In this document: one piece after another, positions 52,760 to 61,187 of the stretch
How positions within the stretch are numbered: position 1 is the first letter of the stretch
Layout: each line of letters starts with the position of its first letter
Assembly: GCF_024171645.1 (NCBI RefSeq)
Contig: NZ_JALKAC010000006.1
Coordinates: 124,001-188,000 of the forward strand
Direction of reading: 5' to 3'
DNA from: Flavobacterium sp. HSC-32F16
GTDB taxonomy: Bacteria > Bacteroidota > Bacteroidia > Flavobacteriales > Flavobacteriaceae
Length of the DNA stretch: 64,000 nucleotides
The notes under the pieces: generated by a model
The model's database searches: none
What the model saw: the letters and a program-made list of their open reading frames with translations, nothing else
Told to the model about the DNA's origin: nothing
Made by a program: the position numbers and the translations under genes

Positions 52760-52806
52760 AAGAAAAAAAATCTAAAATCTAAAATCAATCTAAAATAACC
52801 ACACCA

Positions 52807-53871
52807 ATGTTAAAAATAGCCATTCTAGGACTTGGAGAAGGACGAAGCACAATGTCGGCTGCTATAGAAAGTTCAAAACTAGAACTCGTTAAAATATGCG
52901 ACCGAAACGAAGAATTGTGTAAACAGCGAGCAAAAGAATTCGATTTTCATTCGTACACCACCAATTACGAAGATTTGTTAAACGATTCATCTATCGATAT
53001 TATAGCGATTTACACACCTGATCATTTACACGCACAACATGTAAAACAAGCTTTACTTCACGGAAAACATGTAGTTTGCACCAAACCTTTTATCGATGAT
53101 CTTTCGGATGCTAAAGAATTGCTAGAATTAAGCAAATCAACTGGAAAGAAAGTTTTTATTGGGCAAAGTTCCCGTTTCTTCGAACCAGCCAAAAGGCAAA
53201 GAGCAGATTACGAAGCAGGTTTAATTGGTGATTTAATTACAATTGAAGCCCAATACCATGCCGATCACAGATGGTTTTTAAAGAAAGAATGGTCGCTTTT
53301 GCAATCTTTTAAATGGCTATACGGAGGTTTGAGTCACCCTGTAGATTTTATCAGATGGTATTTGCCAAATATTCAGGAAGTAATGGGTTACGGAATGATC
53401 AGCAGTAACGGACAAAATGCAGGATTAAAAAATGAAGATACGATGCATTTTATCTTTAAAGCAACCGATGGAAGAATTGCACGTGTAAGCGGTGTGTATA
53501 CTTCGCCGACTCAGCCTGCGCAACGTGACAGCGGAATGAGCACAATTTTAAGAGCAACAGAAGGAGCAAGTCAAGCCGATTATCATGAATTGCGTTATGC
53601 TGTTACAGACAAAACGGGTGAAGAAAAAGTGATTACTTGGGGCGACAGTACAATAAAATATTATTTCCGTTTTGAAGGACAAAGTCATCATGGCGGGGAA
53701 TATCAAAATTATTTAGAATATTTTACAGATAGTATTGAGCAAGGTTTTGAAGCGTATCCAAACATGGAAGAAGGAATTGGAACTGTAGCTTTGTTACAAG
53801 CAATGGATAAATCTTTGCAAACTGGAATGCCGGTTAAAATTGCCGATATTCTTAACGAATACGGATTATGA
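52807..53871 (+). CDS. Gfo/Idh/MocA-family oxidoreductase
   Basis: A 354-residue cytosolic oxidoreductase: Rossmann start KIAILGLGEGRSTMSAA, the CTKPF segment with conserved Lys, an acid-base Asp/His region in GGLSHPVDFIRWYL, and the C-terminal NYLEYFTDSIEQG. It overlaps the next gene by 4 bp (ATGA), so it is translationally coupled to the symporter. The pair probably takes up and oxidises a pectin-derived sugar. The substrate cannot be read. Confidence 0.9.
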   Translation: MLKIAILGLGEGRSTMSAAIESSKLELVKICDRNEELCKQRAKEFDFHSYTTNYEDLLNDSSIDIIAIYTPDHLHAQHVKQALLHGKHVVCTKPFIDDLSDAKELLELSKSTGKKVFIGQSSRFFEPAKRQRADYEAGLIGDLITIEAQYHADHRWFLKKEWSLLQSFKWLYGGLSHPVDFIRWYLPNIQEVMGYGMISSNGQNAGLKNEDTMHFIFKATDGRIARVSGVYTSPTQPAQRDSGMSTILRATEGASQADYHELRYAVTDKTGEEKVITWGDSTIKYYFRFEGQSHHGGEYQNYLEYFTDSIEQGFEAYPNMEEGIGTVALLQAMDKSLQTGMPVKIADILNEYGL

Positions 53872-55448
53872 ACAGTATCTACGATAAATTAACCACGCTC
53901 GATTTTGTAATTGTTGCGGGTTATTTAGTGGCTTTGTTAGTCATTGGATATGTGGTAAGTATGAAACAGAGAAAGAAAAACGAAACGCTTTTTTTGGCCG
54001 GAAACTCCTTAAACTGGTACAGCATAGGGTTTAATATGTGGGGAACAAATGTTGGACCTTCGTCATTATTGGCTTTTGCGAGTATTGGTTACGCTACGGG
54101 AATTGTAGCGGGAAATTTCGAATGGTACGCTTTTGTATTTTTATTGCTTTTGGCAATGGTTTTTGCGCCAAGATATATTGCTAGTAAAGTAAGTACGATG
54201 CCTGAATATATGGGAAAACGCTACGGCGACAGCACTCAGAATATTTTGGCTTGGTATGCTTTAGTAAAAATATTAGTAAGCTGGTTGTCTTTGGGATTAT
54301 TCAGCGGAGGCGTTTTAGTACGTCAGATTTTGGGAATTCCTATGTGGCAGAGTGTTACGGTTTTAGTGATTTTCTCTGGAATTTTTACGTTTGCAGGAGG
54401 ATTAAAAGCAATTGCAAAAGTGAATGTTTTTCAAATGATTCTGTTAATTGTAGTTTCGTTGACGCTTTCCTTTTTAGGTTTACAAAAATTGGGCGGAATC
54501 GATGTTTTAATTGCCAAAACACCTTCAAACTTTTGGAACTTAGTCCGCCCTTCAGATGATGCGCATTATCCGTGGCCGGCTATTTTGTTAGGATATCCTG
54601 TTGCTGCAGTTGCTTTTTTCTGTACCGATCAATCGATGGTGCAGAGTGTTTTGGGAGCGAAAAACTTGGAGCAGGGACAATTGGGGGTAAACTTCATTGG
54701 TTGGTTAAAAGTTATGGCTTTGCCATTGTTTATTCTTCCCGGAATTTTGTGTTATGCGTTATATCCAGAATTAGGAAGCAATTCAGACTTAGCTTATATG
54801 ACTATGGTTACGAATCTGTTCCCAAGCGGAATGAACGGTTTGGTAATCTGTGTGATGATCGCGGTTTTGGTGGGAACAATTGGTTCTTCGTTAAATGCTT
54901 TAAGCACCGTTTTTACGAATGATATTTATGTAAAGAAAATCAACCCGACGGCGACAATTCAGGATCAAATTAAAATTGGTCGTTTGACTATTGCTGCCGG
55001 ATGTGTTTTTGCGATTCTGATTGCTGTTGCGATTGACAATATCAAAGGACAGAATTTATTCAACATTTTTCAGGCGGTTTTAGGTTTCCTGGCGCCTTCG
55101 TTATCTGTTGTTTTCCTTTTGAGTGTTTTCTGGAAGCGCACTACGAAAAAAGCTGTAAATGCAACGCTTTCCTGGGGTTCTGCTTTTAGTTTGTTTGTTG
55201 GGGTTTTATATCTATGGATTTTCCCTGCCGATAAATATCCAGCTTGGCCTCACTTTTTATTGATTTCGTTTTACATTTTTGCTGTGCTTTTAATTACAGC
55301 AGTGATTATTTCTTTAACCGATAAAAATCCTGAGGTAAATATTTCAGATGAAACGGATATTCCTAAAACGAGTAAAAAGGTGAAGCTTTTATTTGGTTTG
55401 TTGGGGTTGACGATTTTGGTTTTGTATTTGGTTTTTAATGGGAATTAA
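53868..55448 (+). CDS. Sodium:solute symporter (SSS family)
   Basis: A 526-residue membrane protein with about 13-14 helices. SSS family features: TLDFVIVAGYLVALLVIGYVVS at TM1, LFLAGNSLNWYSIGFNMWGTNVGPSSLLAFASIGYATG in TM2-3, MPEYMGKRYGDS, and GGLKAIAKVNVFQ. It imports a sugar or sugar acid with Na+. Start ATG overlaps the previous stop. Neighbouring pectinase and oxidoreductase genes suggest a sugar-like substrate. Confidence 0.93.
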   Translation: MNSIYDKLTTLDFVIVAGYLVALLVIGYVVSMKQRKKNETLFLAGNSLNWYSIGFNMWGTNVGPSSLLAFASIGYATGIVAGNFEWYAFVFLLLLAMVFAPRYIASKVSTMPEYMGKRYGDSTQNILAWYALVKILVSWLSLGLFSGGVLVRQILGIPMWQSVTVLVIFSGIFTFAGGLKAIAKVNVFQMILLIVVSLTLSFLGLQKLGGIDVLIAKTPSNFWNLVRPSDDAHYPWPAILLGYPVAAVAFFCTDQSMVQSVLGAKNLEQGQLGVNFIGWLKVMALPLFILPGILCYALYPELGSNSDLAYMTMVTNLFPSGMNGLVICVMIAVLVGTIGSSLNALSTVFTNDIYVKKINPTATIQDQIKIGRLTIAAGCVFAILIAVAIDNIKGQNLFNIFQAVLGFLAPSLSVVFLLSVFWKRTTKKAVNATLSWGSAFSLFVGVLYLWIFPADKYPAWPHFLLISFYIFAVLLITAVIISLTDKNPEVNISDETDIPKTSKKVKLLFGLLGLTILVLYLVFNGN

Positions 55449-55702
55449 TATAAATATTTAATGTCATTTATTAAAACACTTTTTTTAAATGAAAGCGTTT
55501 TTTTTGTAATGATTTTTAAATTTAAATATTTATAAGTTTTCTTAAACAGATATTAATATACGGATTTTTGAATTTTAATTTTTTGCATACATAAAAACGA
55601 TATAATTAAAACTTTAAACGTACTAAAAGATAATCTGTAAAAGATATTAATAATCTAAGATGTGAAAAAATCACTACATTTGTATTTGTAAAATTATATA
55701 TT

Positions 55703-57082
55703 ATGTTAATTAGGTTTTCAGTTGAGAATTTTTTGTCATTTAGTGACCGACAGGTTTTTTCATTAATACCAGGTAAAGGAACTTTGAAAAGTGAACATAA
55801 AACTAAGAAAATTAGGGGAGTATCACTATTAAAAACTTCTGTTATATTTGGTGCAAATGCATCAGGTAAATCGAATTTAATAAAGGCAATTGATTTTGGT
55901 CAAAAATTAGTTCTAAAAGGAACAAAATCGGAAACTAAAATTGATTATCAAAATTTCAGATTAGATTTGCAAGCAGCAAATAAATATTCAAGAATTGAAT
56001 ACGAACTACAACATAAAGGCAAAAATTATGCTTACGGATTTACATTTAATTCTGATATTATTAAAGAAGAATGGTTATATGAAATAACTATCAAAAACGA
56101 TAATAAAATTTTTGAAAGAAATATTGAAGATAAAGAGATATTTGACCTAGATAATATAACAAAAAAAATAAAATCTCAGGAAGAACAACAATTCTTGAGA
56201 TTCATTGCAAAAGGAACACCTAATAATCAACTTTTTTTGAATGAAATAAGAACTAGAAAAGTGAAAGAAAATGTTTCACAAATAGATGATTTATTAAACG
56301 TTATTGATTGGTTTCAAAATTCGTTAAAAGTCATATTTCCTGAAGATAAATATAATGAAGGTCTTAAATTTGAATTAAAACAAGATGAAGAACTGCTTAC
56401 AACTTTTGAGCAATTCTTAGAATATTTTGATACAGGTATAAATGGTGTTTGTTTGGAAAAGGTTGATTTTGAAAGTGTTGATGTCCCTAAGTCAATTTTA
56501 AATAAAATAAAAGAAGATCTTTTAAGTAAAAAATCAGAAAATCTTCGAGCATCTATTTTATCAATTCAAAATACAACTTATTTTCTCTCAGTTAAAGACA
56601 ATGATTTAGTTTATGAAAAATTCATGACTAAACATCTAGTGAAAGGAAAAAAAGAATTAGAAAAATTTGATACAAGCGACGAGTCAGATGGTACTAATAG
56701 AATTATGGATTTTATCCCATTGATGATGGATTTATTAAAGGGAGATAATGTTTTCATTATTGATGAAATGGAAAGAAGTTTACATCCAAATTTAATATAT
56801 GATTTAATAGATTTATTTATATCAAAAGCTGTTAATGTTAATAGTCAATTAATTTTAGCAAGCCATGAATCTTCTTTATTAACTCAAAAGTTGTTAAGAA
56901 AGGATGAAGTTTGGTTTGTGGTAAAAGATAATTTTGGTTCAAGTAAATTGCATTCTCTTGAAGATTATAATATTAGATTTGATAAAGAAATTAGAAAAGA
57001 TTATTTGTTAGGTAGATTTAAGGCTATTCCTCGTATTGGAAATAGAAGCAGACTTACAATATTAAATAAAAGTGATTTGTAA
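55703..57082 (+). CDS. AAA15-type ATPase (AbiLi/RloA-like) of a defence pair
   Basis: A 459-residue OLD/SMC-like ATPase: N-terminal FSVENFLSFSDRQVFSLIPG, Walker A GANASGKSN (50-58), an extended coiled/insert middle region, signature-like SDGTNRIMDF, Walker B VFIIDEMERSLHP, and the ASHES switch His near the end. It is found in abortive infection systems with an RloB partner, encoded 2 bp downstream. Visibly more AT-rich than its neighbours, consistent with horizontal transfer. A -7-like box TACATTTG lies at 55675-55682. Confidence 0.88.
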   Translation: MLIRFSVENFLSFSDRQVFSLIPGKGTLKSEHKTKKIRGVSLLKTSVIFGANASGKSNLIKAIDFGQKLVLKGTKSETKIDYQNFRLDLQAANKYSRIEYELQHKGKNYAYGFTFNSDIIKEEWLYEITIKNDNKIFERNIEDKEIFDLDNITKKIKSQEEQQFLRFIAKGTPNNQLFLNEIRTRKVKENVSQIDDLLNVIDWFQNSLKVIFPEDKYNEGLKFELKQDEELLTTFEQFLEYFDTGINGVCLEKVDFESVDVPKSILNKIKEDLLSKKSENLRASILSIQNTTYFLSVKDNDLVYEKFMTKHLVKGKKELEKFDTSDESDGTNRIMDFIPLMMDLLKGDNVFIIDEMERSLHPNLIYDLIDLFISKAVNVNSQLILASHESSLLTQKLLRKDEVWFVVKDNFGSSKLHSLEDYNIRFDKEIRKDYLLGRFKAIPRIGNRSRLTILNKSDL

Positions 57083-57084
57083 TT

Positions 57085-57738
57085 ATGCCTAGAGAAAGAG
57101 AAGAGTTATTTCGAGATAGTGGATTTGCAGATAAAGAAAAAATTATAGTTTTAGCTTTTGAGGGAAATGATACAGAGCAAATATATTTTGAAGAATTTAA
57201 AGATTCTAAAAAATTTAATGATGACTTAATTTATTTGCATTTGCTTAAAAGACCAAAAAGTGATACAAACAGTGCTCCTAATCATGTTTTTAAGAAATTA
57301 AAAAAGGAGGCTAAAGATGAATATAACTTTAATGAACATGACGAATTATGGATGGTTATTGATACTGATAGATGGAAAAATATTCCTGAAATCATTGAAG
57401 AGTGCAAGAAATTAGACAATATGTTTGTTGCTGTAAGCAACCCTTGTTTCGAACTTTGGTTGTTATTACACATTAAAAATGTTTCTGATTACAAAGAAGA
57501 GGAACTAGAATTAATTTTAAGAAATGCCAAGATAACTTCAAAGAAAAACTATCTTGATGTTAAGCTAACCGAAATTTTAGGCTCTTATAATAAAAGTAAT
57601 CCTAAACCTGAATTATTTATTCCTCATTTGAAAATTGCTATTGACCAAGCTAAAAGATTAAATGCAAAAAATGAAGACTTTCCCACATCATTAGGTTCAC
57701 ATGTATATAAAATTGTAGAGAAGTTAATTAAGGTGTAA
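57085..57738 (+). CDS. RloB-family protein (AbiLii-like effector)
   Basis: A 217-residue RloB-family protein: N-terminal PREREELFRDSG, VLAFEGNDTEQIYFEEF (Glu 26, Glu 31), LWMVIDTDRW (Asp 93 and Asp 95) and SNPCFELWLLLH (118-129). The acidic Glu plus DxD arrangement is TOPRIM-like, so nuclease activity is plausible. In AbiL it acts with the ATPase encoded just upstream; the ATPase senses and the RloB protein probably damages nucleic acid or tRNA. Not tested for this pair. Confidence 0.87.
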   Translation: MPREREELFRDSGFADKEKIIVLAFEGNDTEQIYFEEFKDSKKFNDDLIYLHLLKRPKSDTNSAPNHVFKKLKKEAKDEYNFNEHDELWMVIDTDRWKNIPEIIEECKKLDNMFVAVSNPCFELWLLLHIKNVSDYKEEELELILRNAKITSKKNYLDVKLTEILGSYNKSNPKPELFIPHLKIAIDQAKRLNAKNEDFPTSLGSHVYKIVEKLIKV

Positions 57739-57806
57739 AATAACGCATAATATTCATATGGATATTATTAGTTATTTTTATTCTTTTTTATACATCTAAC
57801 CTTTAA

Positions 57807-58016
57807 TCACTTCACAGTCGACACCAGCAACTCCCGAATATCAACCTTCAAATATTTAGCAACCTCATAAAGCGTTTCAATAGAAGGCTGAGCTTCATTT
57901 GTACACCAACGAGAAACAGTTGATACAGTTTTGCCTAAATGATTGGCTAATTCCTTACTAGTTCGATTGTTTTCAACCAAAACAACTTTTATTCTATTTA
58001 ACTTAAGTTTCGACAC
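57807..58016 (-). CDS. Small XRE-family HTH regulator
   Basis: A 69-residue single-domain Cro/CI protein: LNRIKVVLVENNRTSKELANHLGKTVSTVSRWCTNEAQPSIETLYEVAKYLKVDIRELL. Only a GTG start is available (58014-58016); an in-frame stop lies three codons upstream. It is divergent from the SymE-like gene, with 163 bp between, and could act as its regulator or antitoxin. Similar proteins are widespread in Bacteroidota. Confidence 0.85.
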   Translation of the reverse strand: MSKLKLNRIKVVLVENNRTSKELANHLGKTVSTVSRWCTNEAQPSIETLYEVAKYLKVDIRELLVSTVK

Positions 58017-58150
58017 AATGTTGATTTATTGACATTTCATGCAAATATCTTATAATTTAAATATAATAAAAAGAATACTTCAAATACTCAAAATTGCCCT
58101 AAAACAATAATTTAGTGTCTAAAAAATATTATTTGTAGTATAATTTTTAC

Positions 58151-58158
58151 TATTTTTG
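58151..58158 (+). promoter_or_regulatory. Candidate -7 box TATTTTTG for symE-like gene
   Basis: TATTTTTG, 21 bp before the ATG at 58180; TTTG at 58132-58135 gives a short 15-bp spacer. Short leader would leave little room for a 5' antisense RNA. Confidence 0.4.
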
Positions 58159-58179
58159 TTTCAATGAAATAAAAATAAA

Positions 58180-58383
58180 ATGAAACAATCAGCGAAAAGA
58201 CGATTAAAAATACAACCAAAGCATATCGCAAGATCATATAATCGTTATGTGATATTTCCAGAAATACGTCTTTGCGGAAAATGGCTTCAGAAAATTGGTT
58301 TTAATTACGGGAATTTCGTAACGATTGAACATCAACAAAATAAAATTATTATTACAACCAATAATGAAATTGAAGCGAAATAA
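58180..58383 (+). CDS. SymE-like toxin-family protein
   Basis: A 67-residue protein with an AbrB-like swapped-hairpin pattern: RRLKIQPKHIARSYNRYVIFPEIRLCGKWLQKIGFNYGNFVTIEH. The PEIRL-GKWL-GF core matches the SymE family of SOS-induced toxins. In E. coli SymE is controlled by antisense SymR and LexA; here no antisense hairpin could be established, while an XRE gene sits divergently. The Arg/Lys-rich N-terminus favours nucleic-acid binding. Toxicity is unproven. Confidence 0.82.
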   Translation: MKQSAKRRLKIQPKHIARSYNRYVIFPEIRLCGKWLQKIGFNYGNFVTIEHQQNKIIITTNNEIEAK

Positions 58384-58395
58384 AAATCATCTATT

Positions 58396-58490
58396 AAAAC
58401 ATAACCAGTGGTTTCAACCACGGGGACGCAATATATAACATTCCGTTTAGCAAAATACGTTTCCCGTGGTTGAAACCACGGGCTATGTTT
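58396..58490. repeat. CCCGTGGTTTCAA family palindrome, second copy
   Basis: Left arm from 58397 (AAACATAACCAGTGG...) and right arm 58463-58490 are inverses with two mismatches over 28 bp. Same family as 46581-46666. Confidence 0.82.
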
Positions 58491-58534
58491 TGAAAAAGAT
58501 TATAAATAATAAGGCGAAGCTATTTTATAAGTTG

Positions 58535-58617
58535 CCTCCAGTTTTAACTGGAGGTCTATGTAAAAAGAATAGAAAAAGGCTTTAGCCAAATTGTAGATAT
58601 TTTGGCTAAAGCCTTTT
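58535..58617. repeat. Two further palindromes in the 58.5-kb spacer
   Basis: CCTCCAGTT/AACTGGAGG (58535-58554), and AAAAGGCTTTAGCCAAA (58574-58590) with its perfect 17-bp inverse (58601-58617). A small CCCGATTTATCGGG hairpin follows near 58640. The second one could terminate transcription. No gene in 58384-58720. Confidence 0.75.
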
Positions 58618-58720
58618 GAGCTTTATATTTTTTCTCATCCCGATTTATCGGGACGCAATTAAAATCTTATATTAAAAATAAAAACTTTGCGCCTTAGCGA
58701 CTTTGTGGCATAAAAAAAAA

Positions 58721-59932
58721 TTACTCAACCTTCTTTTTCTTTTCTAAATTAGGCAAAAAACCAGTAATTACCCCAATCAAAGGCAGAAACGCACAAATCT
58801 TAAATACATATTCAATACTTGTAGCATCGGCAATTTTTCCTAAAATAGCAGAACCTAAACCGCCCATTCCGAAAGCAAATCCGAAGAAAAGACCCGCAAC
58901 AAGTCCGACTTTTCCGGGCAATAATTCTGTAGCATAAACCAAAATTGCTGAGAATGCCGAAGAAAGAATCAATCCGATAATTACAGATAAAGTTCCAACC
59001 CAGAATAAAGAAACGTAAGGCAACATTAAAGTAAACGGAGCTACTCCTAAAATAGAAACCCAGATTACATATTTTCTGCCGTATCGATCTCCAATTGGTC
59101 CTCCAATCAAAGTTCCTGCAGCAACAGCACCCGAAAACAAGAATAAATATACTTGTGACTGCTGAATCGTGATGTGGAATTTATCGATAAGGAAGAAAGT
59201 ATAATAACTCGTAATGCTACTCATGTAGAAATACTTAGAGAAAATCAGAACCAATAAAATAATCAACGAAGCAATTACTCGGTTTTTAGACAAATGATGT
59301 GTTTCGATTTGGTGAGAAGCTTTATTCGCATTTCTTTCCGATAAATGTGCAGTGTACCAAATCGCAATTTTATACAAAGCAAAAACACCAACCAAAGCGA
59401 TAATACAAAACCAAGCGATATAAGATTGTCCGTGCGGAATAACAATAAAAGCAGCTAATAAAGGTCCGATTGCACTTCCGGCATTTCCTCCCAATTGAAA
59501 AATAGATTGTGCCAAACCTCTTTTTCCGCCCGAAGCCAAATGCGCCACACGCGAAGATTCAGGATGGAAAATTGAAGATCCAATTCCGATTAAACTTACT
59601 GATAATAATAAGTAAACAAAGCTTGAGGAAATCGAAACCAGAAAAAGTCCAACCATTGTAAAACACATTCCAACAATCAGCGAATACGGTTTTGAATTTT
59701 TATCGGTATACATTCCCACAAACGGCTGTAAAATAGACGCTACCATTTGATAGGTTAAAGTAATAATACCAATTTGGGTAAAACTAAGATTAAAATTTTC
59801 TTTAATTAATGGATAAACTGAAGGTATAACGGCCTGTAAAAGATCATTAATTAAATGAGAAAAACTGATGATGAATAAGATCGAATAAGTGGTTTTTTTA
59901 ACTATGTCAGGATTTGCTTTGATAGTGTCCAT
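58721..59932 (-). CDS. Fsr-like MFS transporter (fosmidomycin-resistance type)
   Basis: A 403-residue, 12-helix MFS protein. FSHLINDLLQAVIPSVYPLIKENFNLSFTQIGIITLTYQMVASILQPFVGMYTD is the typical start of Fsr family members; RVAHLASGGKRGLAQSIFQLGGNAGSAIGPLLAAF and the GDRYGRK loop also match. Fsr exporters give resistance to fosmidomycin or related small compounds. It is divergent from an AraC-type regulator, which may control it. The Lys-rich C-terminus is cytoplasmic. Confidence 0.9.
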   Translation of the reverse strand: MDTIKANPDIVKKTTYSILFIISFSHLINDLLQAVIPSVYPLIKENFNLSFTQIGIITLTYQMVASILQPFVGMYTDKNSKPYSLIVGMCFTMVGLFLVSISSSFVYLLLSVSLIGIGSSIFHPESSRVAHLASGGKRGLAQSIFQLGGNAGSAIGPLLAAFIVIPHGQSYIAWFCIIALVGVFALYKIAIWYTAHLSERNANKASHQIETHHLSKNRVIASLIILLVLIFSKYFYMSSITSYYTFFLIDKFHITIQQSQVYLFLFSGAVAAGTLIGGPIGDRYGRKYVIWVSILGVAPFTLMLPYVSLFWVGTLSVIIGLILSSAFSAILVYATELLPGKVGLVAGLFFGFAFGMGGLGSAILGKIADATSIEYVFKICAFLPLIGVITGFLPNLEKKKKVE

Positions 59933-60033
59933 GAGATATTTTTTGATTTTTAAATTAGATTAAAAAACAACAGCTGTATTATTTTTTGCAAAGATTAAAA
60001 GAATACTAATGTCAGAATTGCTATATTTGGACA

Positions 60034-60852
60034 ATGAATAGTCAATATCGGACATATAGAATGGCCACGGATTTTGGATACCAAATAGATTCCTCAATCC
60101 CAGTTATTGGTTATACCGAAATGGTAACCAATGAAATGTGTATTTCGCATTCGCATCCAAGAGGTCAGCTAATCTACGCAACTCGTGGCGTAATGAACGT
60201 TGTGGTAGGCAATCATATTTGGGTTGTGAATCCGTTGCAAGGTTTGTGGCTTCCTGGCGGAGTGGAACATCAGGTTACTTTTCAGAAAGACGTTAATTAT
60301 TACAGCGTTTTTATCGATCCGTCTGCAATGGAAGGATTGCCAACTAATAGTTTTTCCTTTGATATTCCAATGTTTTTAAAACAGTTGGTTTTTAAAATCA
60401 TTTCTTTTGGAATAGAAGGAAATCTTACGCCATCGCAAAAAAGAATTAGTGACGTTTTTTTAGACGAATTAGCTTTAATTGAGCCAAGTGCAACTTTTCT
60501 CCCAACAACCAATCACGAAAGACTTCAAAAAGTGGTTGAACTTTTAATGAATGATGTTGCCAGTAAAAACACCATAGAGTACTACGCCGAACTTTCTTTT
60601 ATGAGCACCAGAACTTTGTCCCGATTGTTTATTAAAGAATTGGGAATGAATTTCAGCGATTGGCGCACACGTTTAAAATTGTTAGAAGCCATAAAACGTT
60701 TAGGTGAAAAACAATCTATCAAAGAAATTGCCTTTAATTTAGGTTACGAGACTACAAGTGCCTTTATTTATATGTTTAAGAAGCATTTGGGCAAAACGCC
60801 TTCTAATTATATTTTAGAAGATGAAAATGAATCTGAGAGGATGATTGCTTAG
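60034..60852 (+). CDS. AraC-family regulator with N-terminal cupin-like domain
   Basis: A 272-residue protein: a cupin-like sensor domain (HSHPRGQLIYATRGVMNVV, WLPGGVEHQV) and a C-terminal AraC HTH pair (YYAELSFMSTRTLSRLFIKELGMNFSDWRTRLKLLEAIKRLG; SIKEIAFNLGYETTSAFIYMFKKHLGKTPSNY). Start: ATG at 60034 is used, but a -7 box TATATTTG at 60022-60029 would place transcription start close to it, so the ATG at 60061 (MATDFGY) may be the real start. Likely regulates the divergent Fsr-like exporter. Confidence 0.9.
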   Translation: MNSQYRTYRMATDFGYQIDSSIPVIGYTEMVTNEMCISHSHPRGQLIYATRGVMNVVVGNHIWVVNPLQGLWLPGGVEHQVTFQKDVNYYSVFIDPSAMEGLPTNSFSFDIPMFLKQLVFKIISFGIEGNLTPSQKRISDVFLDELALIEPSATFLPTTNHERLQKVVELLMNDVASKNTIEYYAELSFMSTRTLSRLFIKELGMNFSDWRTRLKLLEAIKRLGEKQSIKEIAFNLGYETTSAFIYMFKKHLGKTPSNYILEDENESERMIA

Positions 60853-60883
60853 ATTATAATTTACACAAAAATAAACACAATCG

Positions 60884-60985
60884 TTGTCATTTCGACGAAG
60901 GAGAAATCTTCGCAAGTAACTCCGCAACGAATGTTCAATCTTTGTCGAGCCTTTTGTGGAGATTTCTCCTTCGTCGAAATGACAA
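60884..60985. repeat. 26-bp perfect inverted repeat, ATTTCGACGAAGGAGAAATC family
   Basis: Left arm 60884-60909 and right arm 60960-60985 are perfect inverses. Variant of the superfamily at 46699 and 63417: GTCATT, then CGA, then GAAATC/GCAATC/GGAATC. Spacer 60986-61122 has no gene. Confidence 0.88.
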
Positions 60986-61122
60986 AAAACACTAAAATAA
61001 TTAGAATCCGTTTCATCCGTGTCTCATAAAATTATAACATCATTTTTTTTAATACTAAAAAAGTGATAACTCATAATTTTTACCTTAAAAAATTATCAAA
61101 AAGTATTATTTTTTATGAAATA

Positions 61123-61168
61123 ACAGGATAGTGCAGGTTGTGAAATGTAAAGATAACACTTATCTTTA
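61123..61168 (+). promoter_or_regulatory. ACAGGA direct repeat and -7-like box before the GH78 gene
   Basis: ACAGGA (61123-61128) and GCAGGT (61133-61138) with a 10-bp period resemble the pair at 49963-49979. A TATCTTTA near-consensus -7 box follows at 61161-61168, 20 bp from the ATG. Confidence 0.35.
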
Positions 61169-61187
61169 GTCCCAAAATAAACTTACT

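Noticed and set aside
55703..57738. Retron or Septu-type system
   Set aside because: No reverse transcriptase, msr/msd-like RNA or HNH partner is seen; the partner is RloB, which fits AbiL.
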